IMG/VR virus record: IMGVR_UViG_3300033993_001401
Location: 1-37,413 of that record
Length of the DNA: 37,413 bases
Strand: one strand, 5' to 3'
From: a virus
This document shows, piece after piece, positions 24,642 to 31,825 of the stretch (positions within the stretch are counted from its first letter, which is position 1; every line of letters starts with the position of its first letter). The notes beneath the pieces were generated by a model. The model was not told where the DNA came from. It ran no database searches and was given only the letters and a program-made list of their open reading frames with translations. Position numbers and translations under genes: made by a program.

Positions 24642-25249
24642 AATGGAAACCACACGAAATCGAACTATTAAAACAGCACTATTCAGATTCAAATATTCAC
24701 GAACTTATGCAGATGCTTAATAAAACATCAGGTGCAATTTACAACCAAGCATATTTAAATAAGTTAAAAAAATCACCTGAATATGAAGAAAAGCGCAGAT
24801 TACAGGATATTAAAAACATAAGTAAAAACACTTCATCACGTTTTCAAAAAGGTAATAAGCCATGGAATAAAGGAGTAAAAGGTTTTATGGGTGCAAATGC
24901 TACAAGTTTCAAAAAAGGCAATAAACCGCACAATACAAGAAAAGTTGGCGATACAAGAATTGATGGCAAAGATATGTTTTTACTTATTAAGGTAGCCGAC
25001 AAAAAATGGATTCGAAAAGAAATATTGATATGGGAATCAGTACATGGTAAAATACCTAAAGGTCATGTAGTAAGGGTTAAAAATCCATTTTTAGATAAAT
25101 ATGATATAAATAATTTGATGCTTATTACACATGCTGAAAACATGTTATTGAACACAATACACAGGCATCCAAAAGAATTACAACAAGCAATTAGAACATT
25201 AAAAAAACTTAAAAAAGCAATCAAAAAGTATGGCACGAAACAAAATTGA
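24638..25249 (+). CDS. HNH homing endonuclease with N-terminal SANT/HTH and NUMOD3-like motif
   Basis: Residues 1-50 form a Myb/SANT-like DNA-binding unit (WKPHEIELLKQHYSD, TSGAIYNQAYLNKLKKSPEY). Residues 65-98 hold NKPWNKG and KKGNKPHN, like NUMOD3 repeats. The HNH part follows: W132-E-x-x-H136-GKIPKGH143, then INNLMLITHAENM. Free-standing HNH enzymes cut DNA and spread between phages. It overlaps the helicase stop (ATGA) and sits in the replication operon, a common place for such mobile genes. The HNH residues look intact. Confidence 0.8.
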   Translation: MKWKPHEIELLKQHYSDSNIHELMQMLNKTSGAIYNQAYLNKLKKSPEYEEKRRLQDIKNISKNTSSRFQKGNKPWNKGVKGFMGANATSFKKGNKPHNTRKVGDTRIDGKDMFLLIKVADKKWIRKEILIWESVHGKIPKGHVVRVKNPFLDKYDINNLMLITHAENMLLNTIHRHPKELQQAIRTLKKLKKAIKKYGTKQN

Positions 25250-25460
25250 AGACCTTAGAAACTTGCTATTCGAACAAATCGAAAAGCTAATGGATGATGA
25301 ATCTGATGTTGAAAAAGAAACTGCAAAAGCTAAGGCAATATCAAAACTTGCAGATACAATTATACATTCAGCAAAAGTTGAAATTGATTTCTTAAAAATG
25401 ATGGGCAATGAAGGTACCGGTACAGGCTTCATACCAGTTGATAAAAAACAATTAACATGA
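25230..25460 (+). CDS. hypothetical small helical phage protein (76 aa)
   Basis: The pattern IEDLRNLLFEQIEKL, then KAKAISKLADTIIHSAKVEIDFLK is one I have met in short phage proteins with no assigned job. It is almost fully helical. It overlaps both neighbours (20 bases with the HNH gene, 4 with the 61-aa gene), so it is clearly part of the operon. Confidence 0.65.
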   Translation: MARNKIEDLRNLLFEQIEKLMDDESDVEKETAKAKAISKLADTIIHSAKVEIDFLKMMGNEGTGTGFIPVDKKQLT

Positions 25461-25642
25461 TAGGTAAAACGGTTTTATACAAAGACTATGATGGTCAGAT
25501 CATAGAAGGAATTATAAGGTACATAGGTTTTCAAAACAAAACAAAAACTATAACTTGGTATAGTGTTGATTTTGGATATAAACAGTTTTTAGTTCCTGAA
25601 AAAGAAATTACATTTATAAACAATCAACTAACACTATTCTAA
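25457..25642 (+). CDS. hypothetical beta-rich protein (61 aa)
   Basis: A short protein of unknown function with an SH3- or KOW-like feel (GKTVLYKDYDGQIIEGIIRY, then WYSVDFGYKQFLV). Its ATG overlaps the upstream stop (ATGA) and its stop shares one base with the next start. No other clue is available. Confidence 0.55.
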   Translation: MIGKTVLYKDYDGQIIEGIIRYIGFQNKTKTITWYSVDFGYKQFLVPEKEITFINNQLTLF

Positions 25643-26115
25643 TGCTTAAAGACACAATTATAATATTGGCGTTGTTATTTGCCATTATTTACGCTGGCAG
25701 TAAACCCGAACCCGAAGTTATCGTAAAAACTATTTACATAACCCGCGACACATGTGATACTGATTCAGATTTTATAAATGCCATTGGCGAAATTGAAACG
25801 TTAAATACGGATTCACTTATAGGTGACAGCGGTCGCGCTTTTGGTAGGTATCAGATGCATGATGTTTGTGTTACCGGGTCGGGCTTAAAAAACCTATTAA
25901 ATTACCAGCATAAAGACATGTTTGATTCAGTAAAAGCTGAGCGCGTGTTTTGGGCGGTTATGGGTATCAATTGTTATACTTACGCGCAAAAGTACGGCAA
26001 ATATCCTGATTATGGCGAATTAGCACGTATGTGGAACGGCGGCCCGAATGGCTATCAAAACGAATCAACATTAAATTACCTTAAAAAATTTGAACAATGC
26101 CTCGAAAAAAATTAA
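25642..26115 (+). CDS. membrane-anchored lysozyme-like (transglycosylase-type) protein
   Basis: Residues about 5-18 form an N-terminal membrane anchor or signal (IIILALLFAIIYAG). The rest has the lysozyme fold signature FINAIGEIET (E50 or E52 as catalytic acid), GRAFGRYQMHDVCV and ELARMWNGGPNGY...YLKKF, as in lytic transglycosylases. It would cut peptidoglycan glycan strands in the periplasm. It lies in the early/replication arm, not beside the holin gene. The 3' end overlaps the next gene by 19 bases. Confidence 0.7.
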   Translation: MLKDTIIILALLFAIIYAGSKPEPEVIVKTIYITRDTCDTDSDFINAIGEIETLNTDSLIGDSGRAFGRYQMHDVCVTGSGLKNLLNYQHKDMFDSVKAERVFWAVMGINCYTYAQKYGKYPDYGELARMWNGGPNGYQNESTLNYLKKFEQCLEKN

Positions 26116-26381
26116 CTGATTACGAAATACTTTTAGAAATTTTTAGGCGCGTTTATGCAGTTAGCGAACCGCCTGCAGATTTCGATGAACTTGTAGCTAA
26201 TGCCGAACTTAACGAACACGGCCAAAAAGATATCAAGTTCATGAATTACGAATGTGAAGATAAAGTAATGCAAGATATTTTTAACGAAACAATGGCAAAG
26301 TATAAAATTAAAGGATATAGACTTAAACAGTTTTCATTTAGTTTTTGGCTTGGCTGTTCACCTAAATCAAAAAAATCATGA
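26097..26381 (+). CDS. hypothetical protein (94 aa)
   Basis: Not recognised. Helical N-terminus (LTDYEILLEIFRRVYAVSE) and an aromatic C-terminus (FSFSFWLGCSP). It overlaps the lysozyme-like gene and the next gene, which supports translation. Confidence 0.55.
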   Translation: MPRKKLTDYEILLEIFRRVYAVSEPPADFDELVANAELNEHGQKDIKFMNYECEDKVMQDIFNETMAKYKIKGYRLKQFSFSFWLGCSPKSKKS

Positions 26382-26647
26382 GCGGAGGTACATTTTCCTA
26401 CATGCAGCATAATATTCGTGATATTTACGAAACAATAGAACTGCATATAGAAGAACAAGGCAAAAAAACAGAATGGGGCGGCGAAAACCCTATATTTGAA
26501 CAGCAAGTTTTAAAACATTTGCAAGATGCTATTGAATGCCTAAAAAAGGCTTATGTTTATGCTCATCGTGTTGATTGGTTTTTAGCTGGCGATGATGGCA
26601 ATGAAAATTTTATCAGACGATTAAATGATGAACTAAACAAATTATGA
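26378..26647 (+). CDS. conserved-type phage protein with MSGGTF start (89 aa)
   Basis: Proteins beginning MSGG.F.Y.QY.I.DI and ending with DWFLAGDDGNENFIRRL are familiar from many phages and bacteria, but no function is known to me. It is helical and acidic. It overlaps both neighbours by four bases (ATGA), part of the nuclease/primase run of genes. Confidence 0.65.
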   Translation: MSGGTFSYMQHNIRDIYETIELHIEEQGKKTEWGGENPIFEQQVLKHLQDAIECLKKAYVYAHRVDWFLAGDDGNENFIRRLNDELNKL

Positions 26648-27018
26648 AAGAACAAGACCTATACAAGGCCCTTCAAGCTAAACACAGCAAACACGGCATT
26701 TTATTTCGTAATAATACTGGAACAGCATTTCAGGGCAAACGGGCGGTTATAAACAGCCGCCCTATAATAACCGAACCGCGGCAAATAACTTTTGGGCTTT
26801 GCGTTGGTAGTTCTGATTTAATCGGATGGACTGAAAAAATTATAACTAAAGATATGGTAGGTAAAAAAATTGCTATATTTACAGCCCTCGAAGTTAAAAA
26901 CCTTAGCGGTAAAGCTACAAAAGAACAAATCAATTTTATTAAACAAGTCAGAAAATCGGGCGGCATTGGTGATATTTTGCGCTGGGTAGATGAAGACTTT
27001 AAAGCAGATGAGATATGA
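26644..27018 (+). CDS. VRR-NUC domain nuclease (124 aa)
   Basis: Nearly the whole protein is one VRR-NUC domain: N-terminal E3, GSSDLIGW (D58), ALEVKN (E83, K85), then GKATKEQINFIKQVRKSGG (Q95). This small PD-(D/E)XK family includes phage nucleases and the FAN1 core, and acts on branched or flapped DNA. It lies just before the DnaB-type gene, pointing to a role in replication or recombination. All key residues are present. Confidence 0.85.
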   Translation: MKEQDLYKALQAKHSKHGILFRNNTGTAFQGKRAVINSRPIITEPRQITFGLCVGSSDLIGWTEKIITKDMVGKKIAIFTALEVKNLSGKATKEQINFIKQVRKSGGIGDILRWVDEDFKADEI

Positions 27019-27626
27019 AAACAGAAGCGGAAAACCTACTATCTGAACTTAAAGACGAAGCATTAAAGATGGATGCTTATATTAAAGACGATACTAAGCG
27101 CCAAAATTACAGGCAACTTAAAGAACGCCAACTTTTAACGTTGCAAAATATCATTATTGCACTTGAAGAAAAAGAGCAAAGTTTTTTTGAAAAACAAATT
27201 ACGTTCCCGCATTCTAAAGACTTAGAACAGGTTATTTTAGGTGCTATCTTAGTAGATAATAATGCCCGTGACAAAGTTAATTTTTTAAGCCCTGAGCATT
27301 TTTATTTTGATAATCACAAACTTATTTTTGAACTTTGCCAATCGGTTGAAGTGGTAGATATAATTACCGTGGCTGAAAAATTAAAATATCGTTGCGGTGG
27401 CCCTGCATATTTAGCTGAATTAACAAACCGGGTAGCAAGTTCTGCTAATTTAGAATACCATGCACGAATACTAATTCAAAAGCATGTACAGCGCGAACTT
27501 ATAGTATCGTCAATACAAATGATAAATACAATTATCGCTGATACTGAGGATGTTTTTGATACTGTGCGAGGGCTAATGCAAAATATCAAAAAGTTTAACG
27601 TTGGCAAACAAATAGTAAGACAATGA
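27015..27626 (+). CDS. stand-alone DnaB N-terminal-like domain protein (203 aa)
   Basis: Residues about 62-165 match the helicase DnaB N-terminal domain: FPHSKDLEQVILGAILVDNN, PEHFYFDNHKLIFELC, VAEKLKYRCGGPAYLAELTN. In full DnaB this part contacts primase and is followed by a RecA-like ATPase; here the gene ends soon after, with no Walker motifs. The next gene codes for a P-loop NTPase of a different type. The N-terminal 50 residues are a coiled coil. It may load or guide that NTPase. The call of this domain is firm; its job is inferred. Confidence 0.8.
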   Translation: MKTEAENLLSELKDEALKMDAYIKDDTKRQNYRQLKERQLLTLQNIIIALEEKEQSFFEKQITFPHSKDLEQVILGAILVDNNARDKVNFLSPEHFYFDNHKLIFELCQSVEVVDIITVAEKLKYRCGGPAYLAELTNRVASSANLEYHARILIQKHVQRELIVSSIQMINTIIADTEDVFDTVRGLMQNIKKFNVGKQIVRQ

Positions 27627-29335
27627 AACAACAAAAACCAATAGACTGGGAACAAAAACCGAAACAAACAAAGAAACCTAAAGCAGAACGGCCAGCAGCA
27701 TCAGCACCTGAAACAGATAAAAAAGGTTTTATAGGTGGATATTTTAGGCCGTTAGGCTGGGGAACTGAAGATGGGCAAATGCTTTATTATTTTTACATTC
27801 GTTCAACAATGTCAATAGTAAAGTACAAAGCTGTAACAATAAACAAGGCTAATTTATTGAGCATAGCGCCTCTTGAATTTTGGGTGACAAGTTTTCCGAA
27901 CCGCGACAATAGTAATTACGAAGTAACTACGGCGGCCGATTATCTTATAAATTTCTGTAATGCCATAGGTTTTTACAATACTGAAAACATACGCGGTCGT
28001 GGTGCATGGCAAGAAAAAAACGGCGTTGTATTTCATGCTGGGCAACAACTTATACAGGATAAAAAGCGCTACAATTTAGGCGGCTTAGATACTAAATACA
28101 GCTATGTTTATAATAAGGCAATTGATATGCCAATTGAAGCCGCGCTGCTGCCTACTGAAGCGGGTATGATACCTAAGATGTTAAACAAGCTGAATTGGCA
28201 AACAAAGGCCGATGCAATACTATTATCGGGTTGGTTAGCATTGGCGCCAATTTCAGGTATATTAAAATGGAGGCCTCACGTTTGGATAACAGGACCGCGC
28301 GGTAATGGCAAATCATGGGTTTTAGAAAATATTATAAATGAAGTTATTGGTAATATCGCCGTAAGTGTACAGGGCACAGCGGCAACCGAACCAGCAGTAA
28401 GGCAAAAATTAAATTCAGATGCACTACCTGTAACAATAGATGAAGGCGAAGGTAATGATGAACGCGCAGCTCAACGCATGCAGGAAATAATAGGATTAGC
28501 AAGGGCAGCAAGTAGTGAGAAATCACCTGCAATAGCTAAAGGCGGCAAAGATGGTAAAGCAATTGATTATTTTGTTAGAAGCTGTTTTTTATTTGTAAGT
28601 ATAAATCCGCAGTTAGTAAATGATTCAGATAAGCGGCGTTTTTGTGTTTTAGAACTAAAAAAGTTACCAGACCCGAAACAATTTAACGAACTTGAAAAGC
28701 TAAAAAGCAAAGTTATTACTGATGATTTTGGGCCACGTTTTCAAGCGCGAATGTTAAACTTAGCAGATAACATTCAAAAAAGCATTAAGCTATTCACAAA
28801 CGCAGTATCGTTATTAACTGAGGACAGGGCAGTAGGTGATCAGTTTGGTGCGCTTATGGGCGGTTGGTGGCATACGCTGCACGATGACCCGGTAACGGCC
28901 GAAATAGCATTAGAAGAAGCAAACGCAATTTTAGAAATGCGCAAATATGAAGAAGACAAAGAAGATTTGACAGATGAACAAAGATGTTTACAGCAAATTT
29001 TAAGTCAGGAAATACGAATAGAAGCGGAAAATTACGTAGGTACTAAAACCGTTGGCGAACTTGTAGAATGCGCACACAACTATCAGCCATCAGTTAAGCC
29101 ATCACAAGCTGAAGCGAACGAAAGGTTAATGCGTTTAGGTATCCGGGTAATTGGTGATGACTTACTAATACTGAATACATCTGTTTATGTAAAAAAAGTT
29201 TTAAGCGGCACGCCTTGGCAAATATCATGGAATACTATCTTATTAAGGCTTAAAGGCGCATCACGGCGAAGTAATACGCGTTTTGCAGCTGGTATGTCTG
29301 GGCGGTGCGTTTCAATAAATTTAAAAAATTTATAA
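27623..29335 (+). CDS. replicative P-loop NTPase / primase-helicase-like protein (570 aa)
   Basis: Walker A is GPRGNGKS (224-231); Walker B is VTIDEGE (D273, E274); sensor-like FVSINPQ follows near residue 325. The long N-terminal part (1-200) is not recognised but begins with a basic, disordered stretch. The layout resembles phage and plasmid helicases of the SF3/AAA+ group and DUF927-type proteins used instead of DnaB. It is the largest gene of the right arm and overlaps the DnaB N-terminal gene (ATGA). It is followed by a promoter-like module at 29329-29383. Confidence 0.75.
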   Translation: MKQQKPIDWEQKPKQTKKPKAERPAASAPETDKKGFIGGYFRPLGWGTEDGQMLYYFYIRSTMSIVKYKAVTINKANLLSIAPLEFWVTSFPNRDNSNYEVTTAADYLINFCNAIGFYNTENIRGRGAWQEKNGVVFHAGQQLIQDKKRYNLGGLDTKYSYVYNKAIDMPIEAALLPTEAGMIPKMLNKLNWQTKADAILLSGWLALAPISGILKWRPHVWITGPRGNGKSWVLENIINEVIGNIAVSVQGTAATEPAVRQKLNSDALPVTIDEGEGNDERAAQRMQEIIGLARAASSEKSPAIAKGGKDGKAIDYFVRSCFLFVSINPQLVNDSDKRRFCVLELKKLPDPKQFNELEKLKSKVITDDFGPRFQARMLNLADNIQKSIKLFTNAVSLLTEDRAVGDQFGALMGGWWHTLHDDPVTAEIALEEANAILEMRKYEEDKEDLTDEQRCLQQILSQEIRIEAENYVGTKTVGELVECAHNYQPSVKPSQAEANERLMRLGIRVIGDDLLILNTSVYVKKVLSGTPWQISWNTILLRLKGASRRSNTRFAAGMSGRCVSINLKNL

Positions 29336-29383
29336 AAATTTTTATAAAAATAGTTTGAAATATAAAAAACGGTTGTATCTTCG
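29329..29383 (+). promoter_or_regulatory. internal promoter with shared AT-rich module
   Basis: TTTG at 29354-29357 and TATCTTCG at 29376-29383 are 18 bases apart; the second box has one mismatch to TAnnTTTG. Upstream lie two TATAAAAA-type blocks almost as at 15117-15139. It overlaps the last codons of the NTPase gene and would drive the small genes from 29424. Confidence 0.6.
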
Positions 29384-29423
29384 TGTCAGGATTTGATTAA
29401 ATGACAACAAAAAACTTTAGATT

Positions 29424-29756
29424 ATGAAAACTTATTTAAGATTTACAGAAAGCATCGAACAAGATATGAAAAAAGGTTTTTCTTATTTGAAAACACCTAC
29501 AATGAAAAAAGCGCAAAAATTAAAAGGTTTGTGTGCATTTAGTTTTGATACAACTATTTTTGATATTGAATTAGGTTGCGATAGAGAAAAAACAAAAGAA
29601 GAAATTCTTAAAGATATTTATCAAATTTTAGACAATTCTTGGTATATCAAATCTGATACAGCTGTCATTATTGAAGGCGAATATTTAGGTTCAAATCCAA
29701 ATGGCGAAGGTGTTATTATTAAAGCAAATAGCATTTATAAAAAATTTTACATTTAA
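29424..29756 (+). CDS. hypothetical protein (110 aa), first gene behind the 29329 promoter
   Basis: Not recognised. It is AT-rich, lysine-rich and mixed alpha/beta (FSFDTTIFDIELGCDREKTK). The leader ends AGATTATG, like that of the 86-aa gene at 15221, whose promoter is alike. It heads a run of small genes whose leaders share the sequence AAAACTTCACACA. Confidence 0.6.
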   Translation: MKTYLRFTESIEQDMKKGFSYLKTPTMKKAQKLKGLCAFSFDTTIFDIELGCDREKTKEEILKDIYQILDNSWYIKSDTAVIIEGEYLGSNPNGEGVIIKANSIYKKFYI

Positions 29757-29773
29757 CAACAAAAACTTCACAC

Positions 29774-30013
29774 ATGAAAACTATCAATGATTTAAAATTA
29801 GCTTTATTAGCTCAGTATTGGGATACAGAAGAATCTAAAAACTTACAAGAAACTCACATCGAAGTGAGTGCAGATTCTGGAATGATTTACGGCAGTATGA
29901 TTTGCTGTAACGGATTAGGAAGCACCTTTGAATGCGGCGTTTATACAGACATGGATAAAAAAGGTTTTGAACATTTGTTTGAACCCGGTAAAACATTTTT
30001 AATTGAACTTTAA
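29774..30013 (+). CDS. hypothetical acidic protein (79 aa)
   Basis: Not recognised. Its start is preceded by AAAACTTCACAC, nearly the same as before the gene at 30027, which suggests a shared translation signal. The protein has a beta-rich middle (GMIYGSMICCNGLGSTFECG). No function can be given. Confidence 0.6.
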   Translation: MKTINDLKLALLAQYWDTEESKNLQETHIEVSADSGMIYGSMICCNGLGSTFECGVYTDMDKKGFEHLFEPGKTFLIEL

Positions 30014-30026
30014 AAAACTTCACACA

Positions 30027-30224
30027 ATGAAAAGAATTATCACATTTACTAGCAAGTTTAACATAGGCGATATAGTTACCTATGATGACAGAATGACAAA
30101 GCCTTACACATCTAAAATTATTGATATTAAGTTTACTGATTCTTATCAGTACATGTACAGACTTGAAGATAAAATAGGCATTTGGTTAACCGACAGATAT
30201 TTAACAAATGACACCAAAGGATAA
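30027..30224 (+). CDS. hypothetical small protein (65 aa)
   Basis: Not recognised; short, basic and beta-rich (FNIGDIVTYDDRMTKPYTSK). I chose ATG at 30027 because AACTTCACACA stands directly before it, rather than the TTG at 30003. It overlaps the next gene by 17 bases. Confidence 0.6.
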   Translation: MKRIITFTSKFNIGDIVTYDDRMTKPYTSKIIDIKFTDSYQYMYRLEDKIGIWLTDRYLTNDTKG

Positions 30225-30447
30225 AGCAACCGAACTTATAGAACGTTATAGCTTTGGTCGCTGGCAACAAATGAACGATGTAGAAAAGCTACACACTATA
30301 AACATTTGTTTAATGGTTGCTGACGAATTAGGCGATTGCGTTGTATCAGATTTGTTAGTACACGATTTGACAGATGAAAAAACTACTAAGGTAGTACAGT
30401 ATTATTTTGACGTATTAAATGAAATTATTAACTTTAAAAACTTCTAA
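30208..30447 (+). CDS. hypothetical helical protein (79 aa)
   Basis: Not recognised; helical and acidic (ATELIERYSFGRWQQMNDVE, VVSDLLVHDLTDEKTTK). It overlaps the gene before and ends two bases before the next ATG, so it is in the same operon. Confidence 0.55.
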   Translation: MTPKDKATELIERYSFGRWQQMNDVEKLHTINICLMVADELGDCVVSDLLVHDLTDEKTTKVVQYYFDVLNEIINFKNF

Positions 30448-30449
30448 AA

Positions 30450-30782
30450 ATGAAAACGACAACAGATTATTTAATGCCAAACGACAAAACATTAGTTATT
30501 ACAGGAGAATACAATGAATATTGCCGCGGATCTCGCGACAGATACGGCGTACCTTTAGAACCCGATGAAGATGCTTTTTTTGAGATTCTTAGCACTACAA
30601 TAGATGGTACTGAATACACATCAGATGAACTTGCAATAATGCTCAATATGACTTATGACGAAGTTGAAGAACTTTTGCAAGAATGTTTAAGCAGTCAAAA
30701 CGAATCAGATTACGATGCTTATATTGACAACCAAATTCATAACCAACTTGATGACCTTCTATATGAAAGATATAATTATTAG
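30450..30782 (+). CDS. hypothetical acidic protein (110 aa)
   Basis: Not recognised. The middle (YTSDELAIMLNMTYDEVEEL) might be a small helix-turn-helix, and the whole protein is very acidic, as in DNA mimics or antirepressors; both ideas are guesses. The 3' end overlaps the membrane-protein gene by 20 bases. Confidence 0.55.
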   Translation: MKTTTDYLMPNDKTLVITGEYNEYCRGSRDRYGVPLEPDEDAFFEILSTTIDGTEYTSDELAIMLNMTYDEVEELLQECLSSQNESDYDAYIDNQIHNQLDDLLYERYNY

Positions 30783-30918
30783 CGCTTGCGCTGGCTTATT
30801 AGTTGGTTTAACAATGGCCTTAACACTTGAAAAACTTTATCTTATGTTAGTATTTGCATTTATTGGCGGATTATGTCTTGGTATTGGTTTAATTTTGTTA
30901 ATTGATAAAAAGAAATGA
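30763..30918 (+). CDS. small two-helix membrane protein (51 aa)
   Basis: The start is placed at ATGAAAGATATA, the most likely site, with an earlier ATG at 30715 possible. The protein has two hydrophobic helices (IIISACAGLLVGLTMAL, LMLVFAFIGGLCLGIGLILL) split by a short EKLY turn and ends in IDKKK. It resembles small holins or superinfection-exclusion proteins in size, but nothing else supports either role, and it lies far from the holin gene at 35928. Confidence 0.55.
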   Translation: MKDIIISACAGLLVGLTMALTLEKLYLMLVFAFIGGLCLGIGLILLIDKKK

Positions 30919-30919
30919 T

Positions 30920-31141
30920 ATGAAACAGACAGCAGTAGAATGGTTAAAACAGAATCTTCCATCACTTTTTTTAGAAGATTCTAAACATTATGCGGAATTA
31001 TTTGAACAAGCTAAAGAAATGGAAAAGCAGCAGATAATTGATGCTTATTTACAAAAAAGAAGGCTATCTAATATATCTAAATCTATGAAATTATGTGTAG
31101 ATGCAGAAACTTACTACAATGAAACCTACAAAAAACCTTAA
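30920..31141 (+). CDS. conserved-type phage protein, MKQTAVEWL family (73 aa)
   Basis: Proteins that start with KQTAVEWL and contain E.FEQAKEMEKQQIIDAY are very common in phages and bacteria of the Bacteroidota, function unknown. It is helical and acidic. I chose ATG at 30920 over a TTG 18 bases upstream. Its end overlaps the next gene. Confidence 0.65.
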   Translation: MKQTAVEWLKQNLPSLFLEDSKHYAELFEQAKEMEKQQIIDAYLQKRRLSNISKSMKLCVDAETYYNETYKKP

Positions 31142-31313
31142 CATCACATTAGAAGATTATGACAGCACCTGCGGGGATGGGTGCTGTCATGATTTTGGCA
31201 CAATAACAACGGTAAACGGCGTTGAACTTGAATGTCATAATACAGATACTGAAACAATTGTAAGGCAGATTTTGGAGCATTTAGGGTATAATGTAACTAT
31301 TGAATATAAATGA
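31119..31313 (+). CDS. hypothetical protein with CGDGCC motif (64 aa)
   Basis: It has the motif STCGDGCCHDFGTITTVNGV and ends QILEHLGYNVTIEYK, a pattern I know from short phage proteins without function. The three cysteines may bind metal. Its stop codon (TGA) lies within the first bases of repeat copy 1 (31310). I chose the ATG at 31119; 31101 is an alternative. Confidence 0.6.
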   Translation: MKPTKNLNITLEDYDSTCGDGCCHDFGTITTVNGVELECHNTDTETIVRQILEHLGYNVTIEYK

Positions 31314-31394
31314 TACTTGGTTTTGGTAGTTCCAGAATAGGCAGGCCGCTAAACAAAAACTTATCTGACAGCTGGAAAGACAGCATTTTTTAAC
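31310..31394 (+). repeat. 85-bp direct repeat, copy 1
   Basis: This copy is almost the same as 31731-31815; I count three or four differences, including a one-base indel near AGAATAGG/AGAAGGG. It contains TTCCAG and CTGGAA that can pair, GCTG...CAGC near the end and a T6 tract. In copy 1 the ATG opens a 27-codon frame (MILGFGSSRIG...DSIF); in copy 2 the indel brings in a stop after 13 codons. Confidence 0.85.
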
Positions 31395-31463
31395 GGACGA
31401 TTATTTGCGTTCGGTGGGGCGTTACACCACCAAAGTTAATTTGAAACAATAAATTTTAAAAAT

Positions 31464-31715
31464 ATGCAGAAAGATAATTTGAAAAACGAAACCCCCACTG
31501 ACGCAAATAATGTGTTAGTGGCTGGCGTTCCTTTGGTTGATGGCGAATACTACCGTATCAATGAAACAAAGAAGATTTTATATTGGGATGGCTCAAAATG
31601 GATGAAGCCTGTTAAAGACCACCAAAAAAGATATGGCACTTGGAATGGTCATTTAAATAAACAACCAACCAATATAAAATCGGTTGAGTTGGTTAATATT
31701 CACGCTTGCCACTAA
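31464..31715 (+). CDS. hypothetical protein between the two 85-bp repeats (83 aa)
   Basis: Not recognised. The protein has VLVAGVPLVDGEYYRINETK and ILYWDGSKWMKPV, which looks like a small beta domain with a WDGSKW motif, common in fibre- or surface-related proteins. It lies in the 336-bp segment bounded by the repeats. A GGTGG/CCACC hairpin lies upstream (31414-31431). The gene could be cargo carried with the repeats, but this is a guess. Confidence 0.55.
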   Translation: MQKDNLKNETPTDANNVLVAGVPLVDGEYYRINETKKILYWDGSKWMKPVKDHQKRYGTWNGHLNKQPTNIKSVELVNIHACH

Positions 31716-31730
31716 CATAAATGTTTGCGA

Positions 31731-31815
31731 ATGATACTTGGTTTTGGTAGTTCCAGAAGGGCAGGCCGCTGAACAAAAACTTATCTGACAGCTGGAAAGA
31801 CAGCATTTTTTTAAC
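31731..31815 (+). repeat. 85-bp direct repeat, copy 2
   Basis: The second copy ends 10 bases before the start of the PD-(D/E)XK nuclease gene and has T7 at its end instead of T6. Both copies lie directly after a gene, on the same strand and in the same orientation. As an RNA each could form a terminator-like end. Confidence 0.85.
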
Positions 31816-31825
31816 TTAAATATTT

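Noticed and set aside
31310-31393. 27-codon ORF in repeat copy 1 as a gene
   Set aside because: The second copy has a frame-breaking indel, so the peptide is not kept; it was left as part of the repeat.
31310-31394. preQ1 or other known riboswitch
   Set aside because: CAAAAACTTA resembles the A-rich tail of preQ1-I, but the stem-loop core is not there and the following gene is not a queuosine gene.
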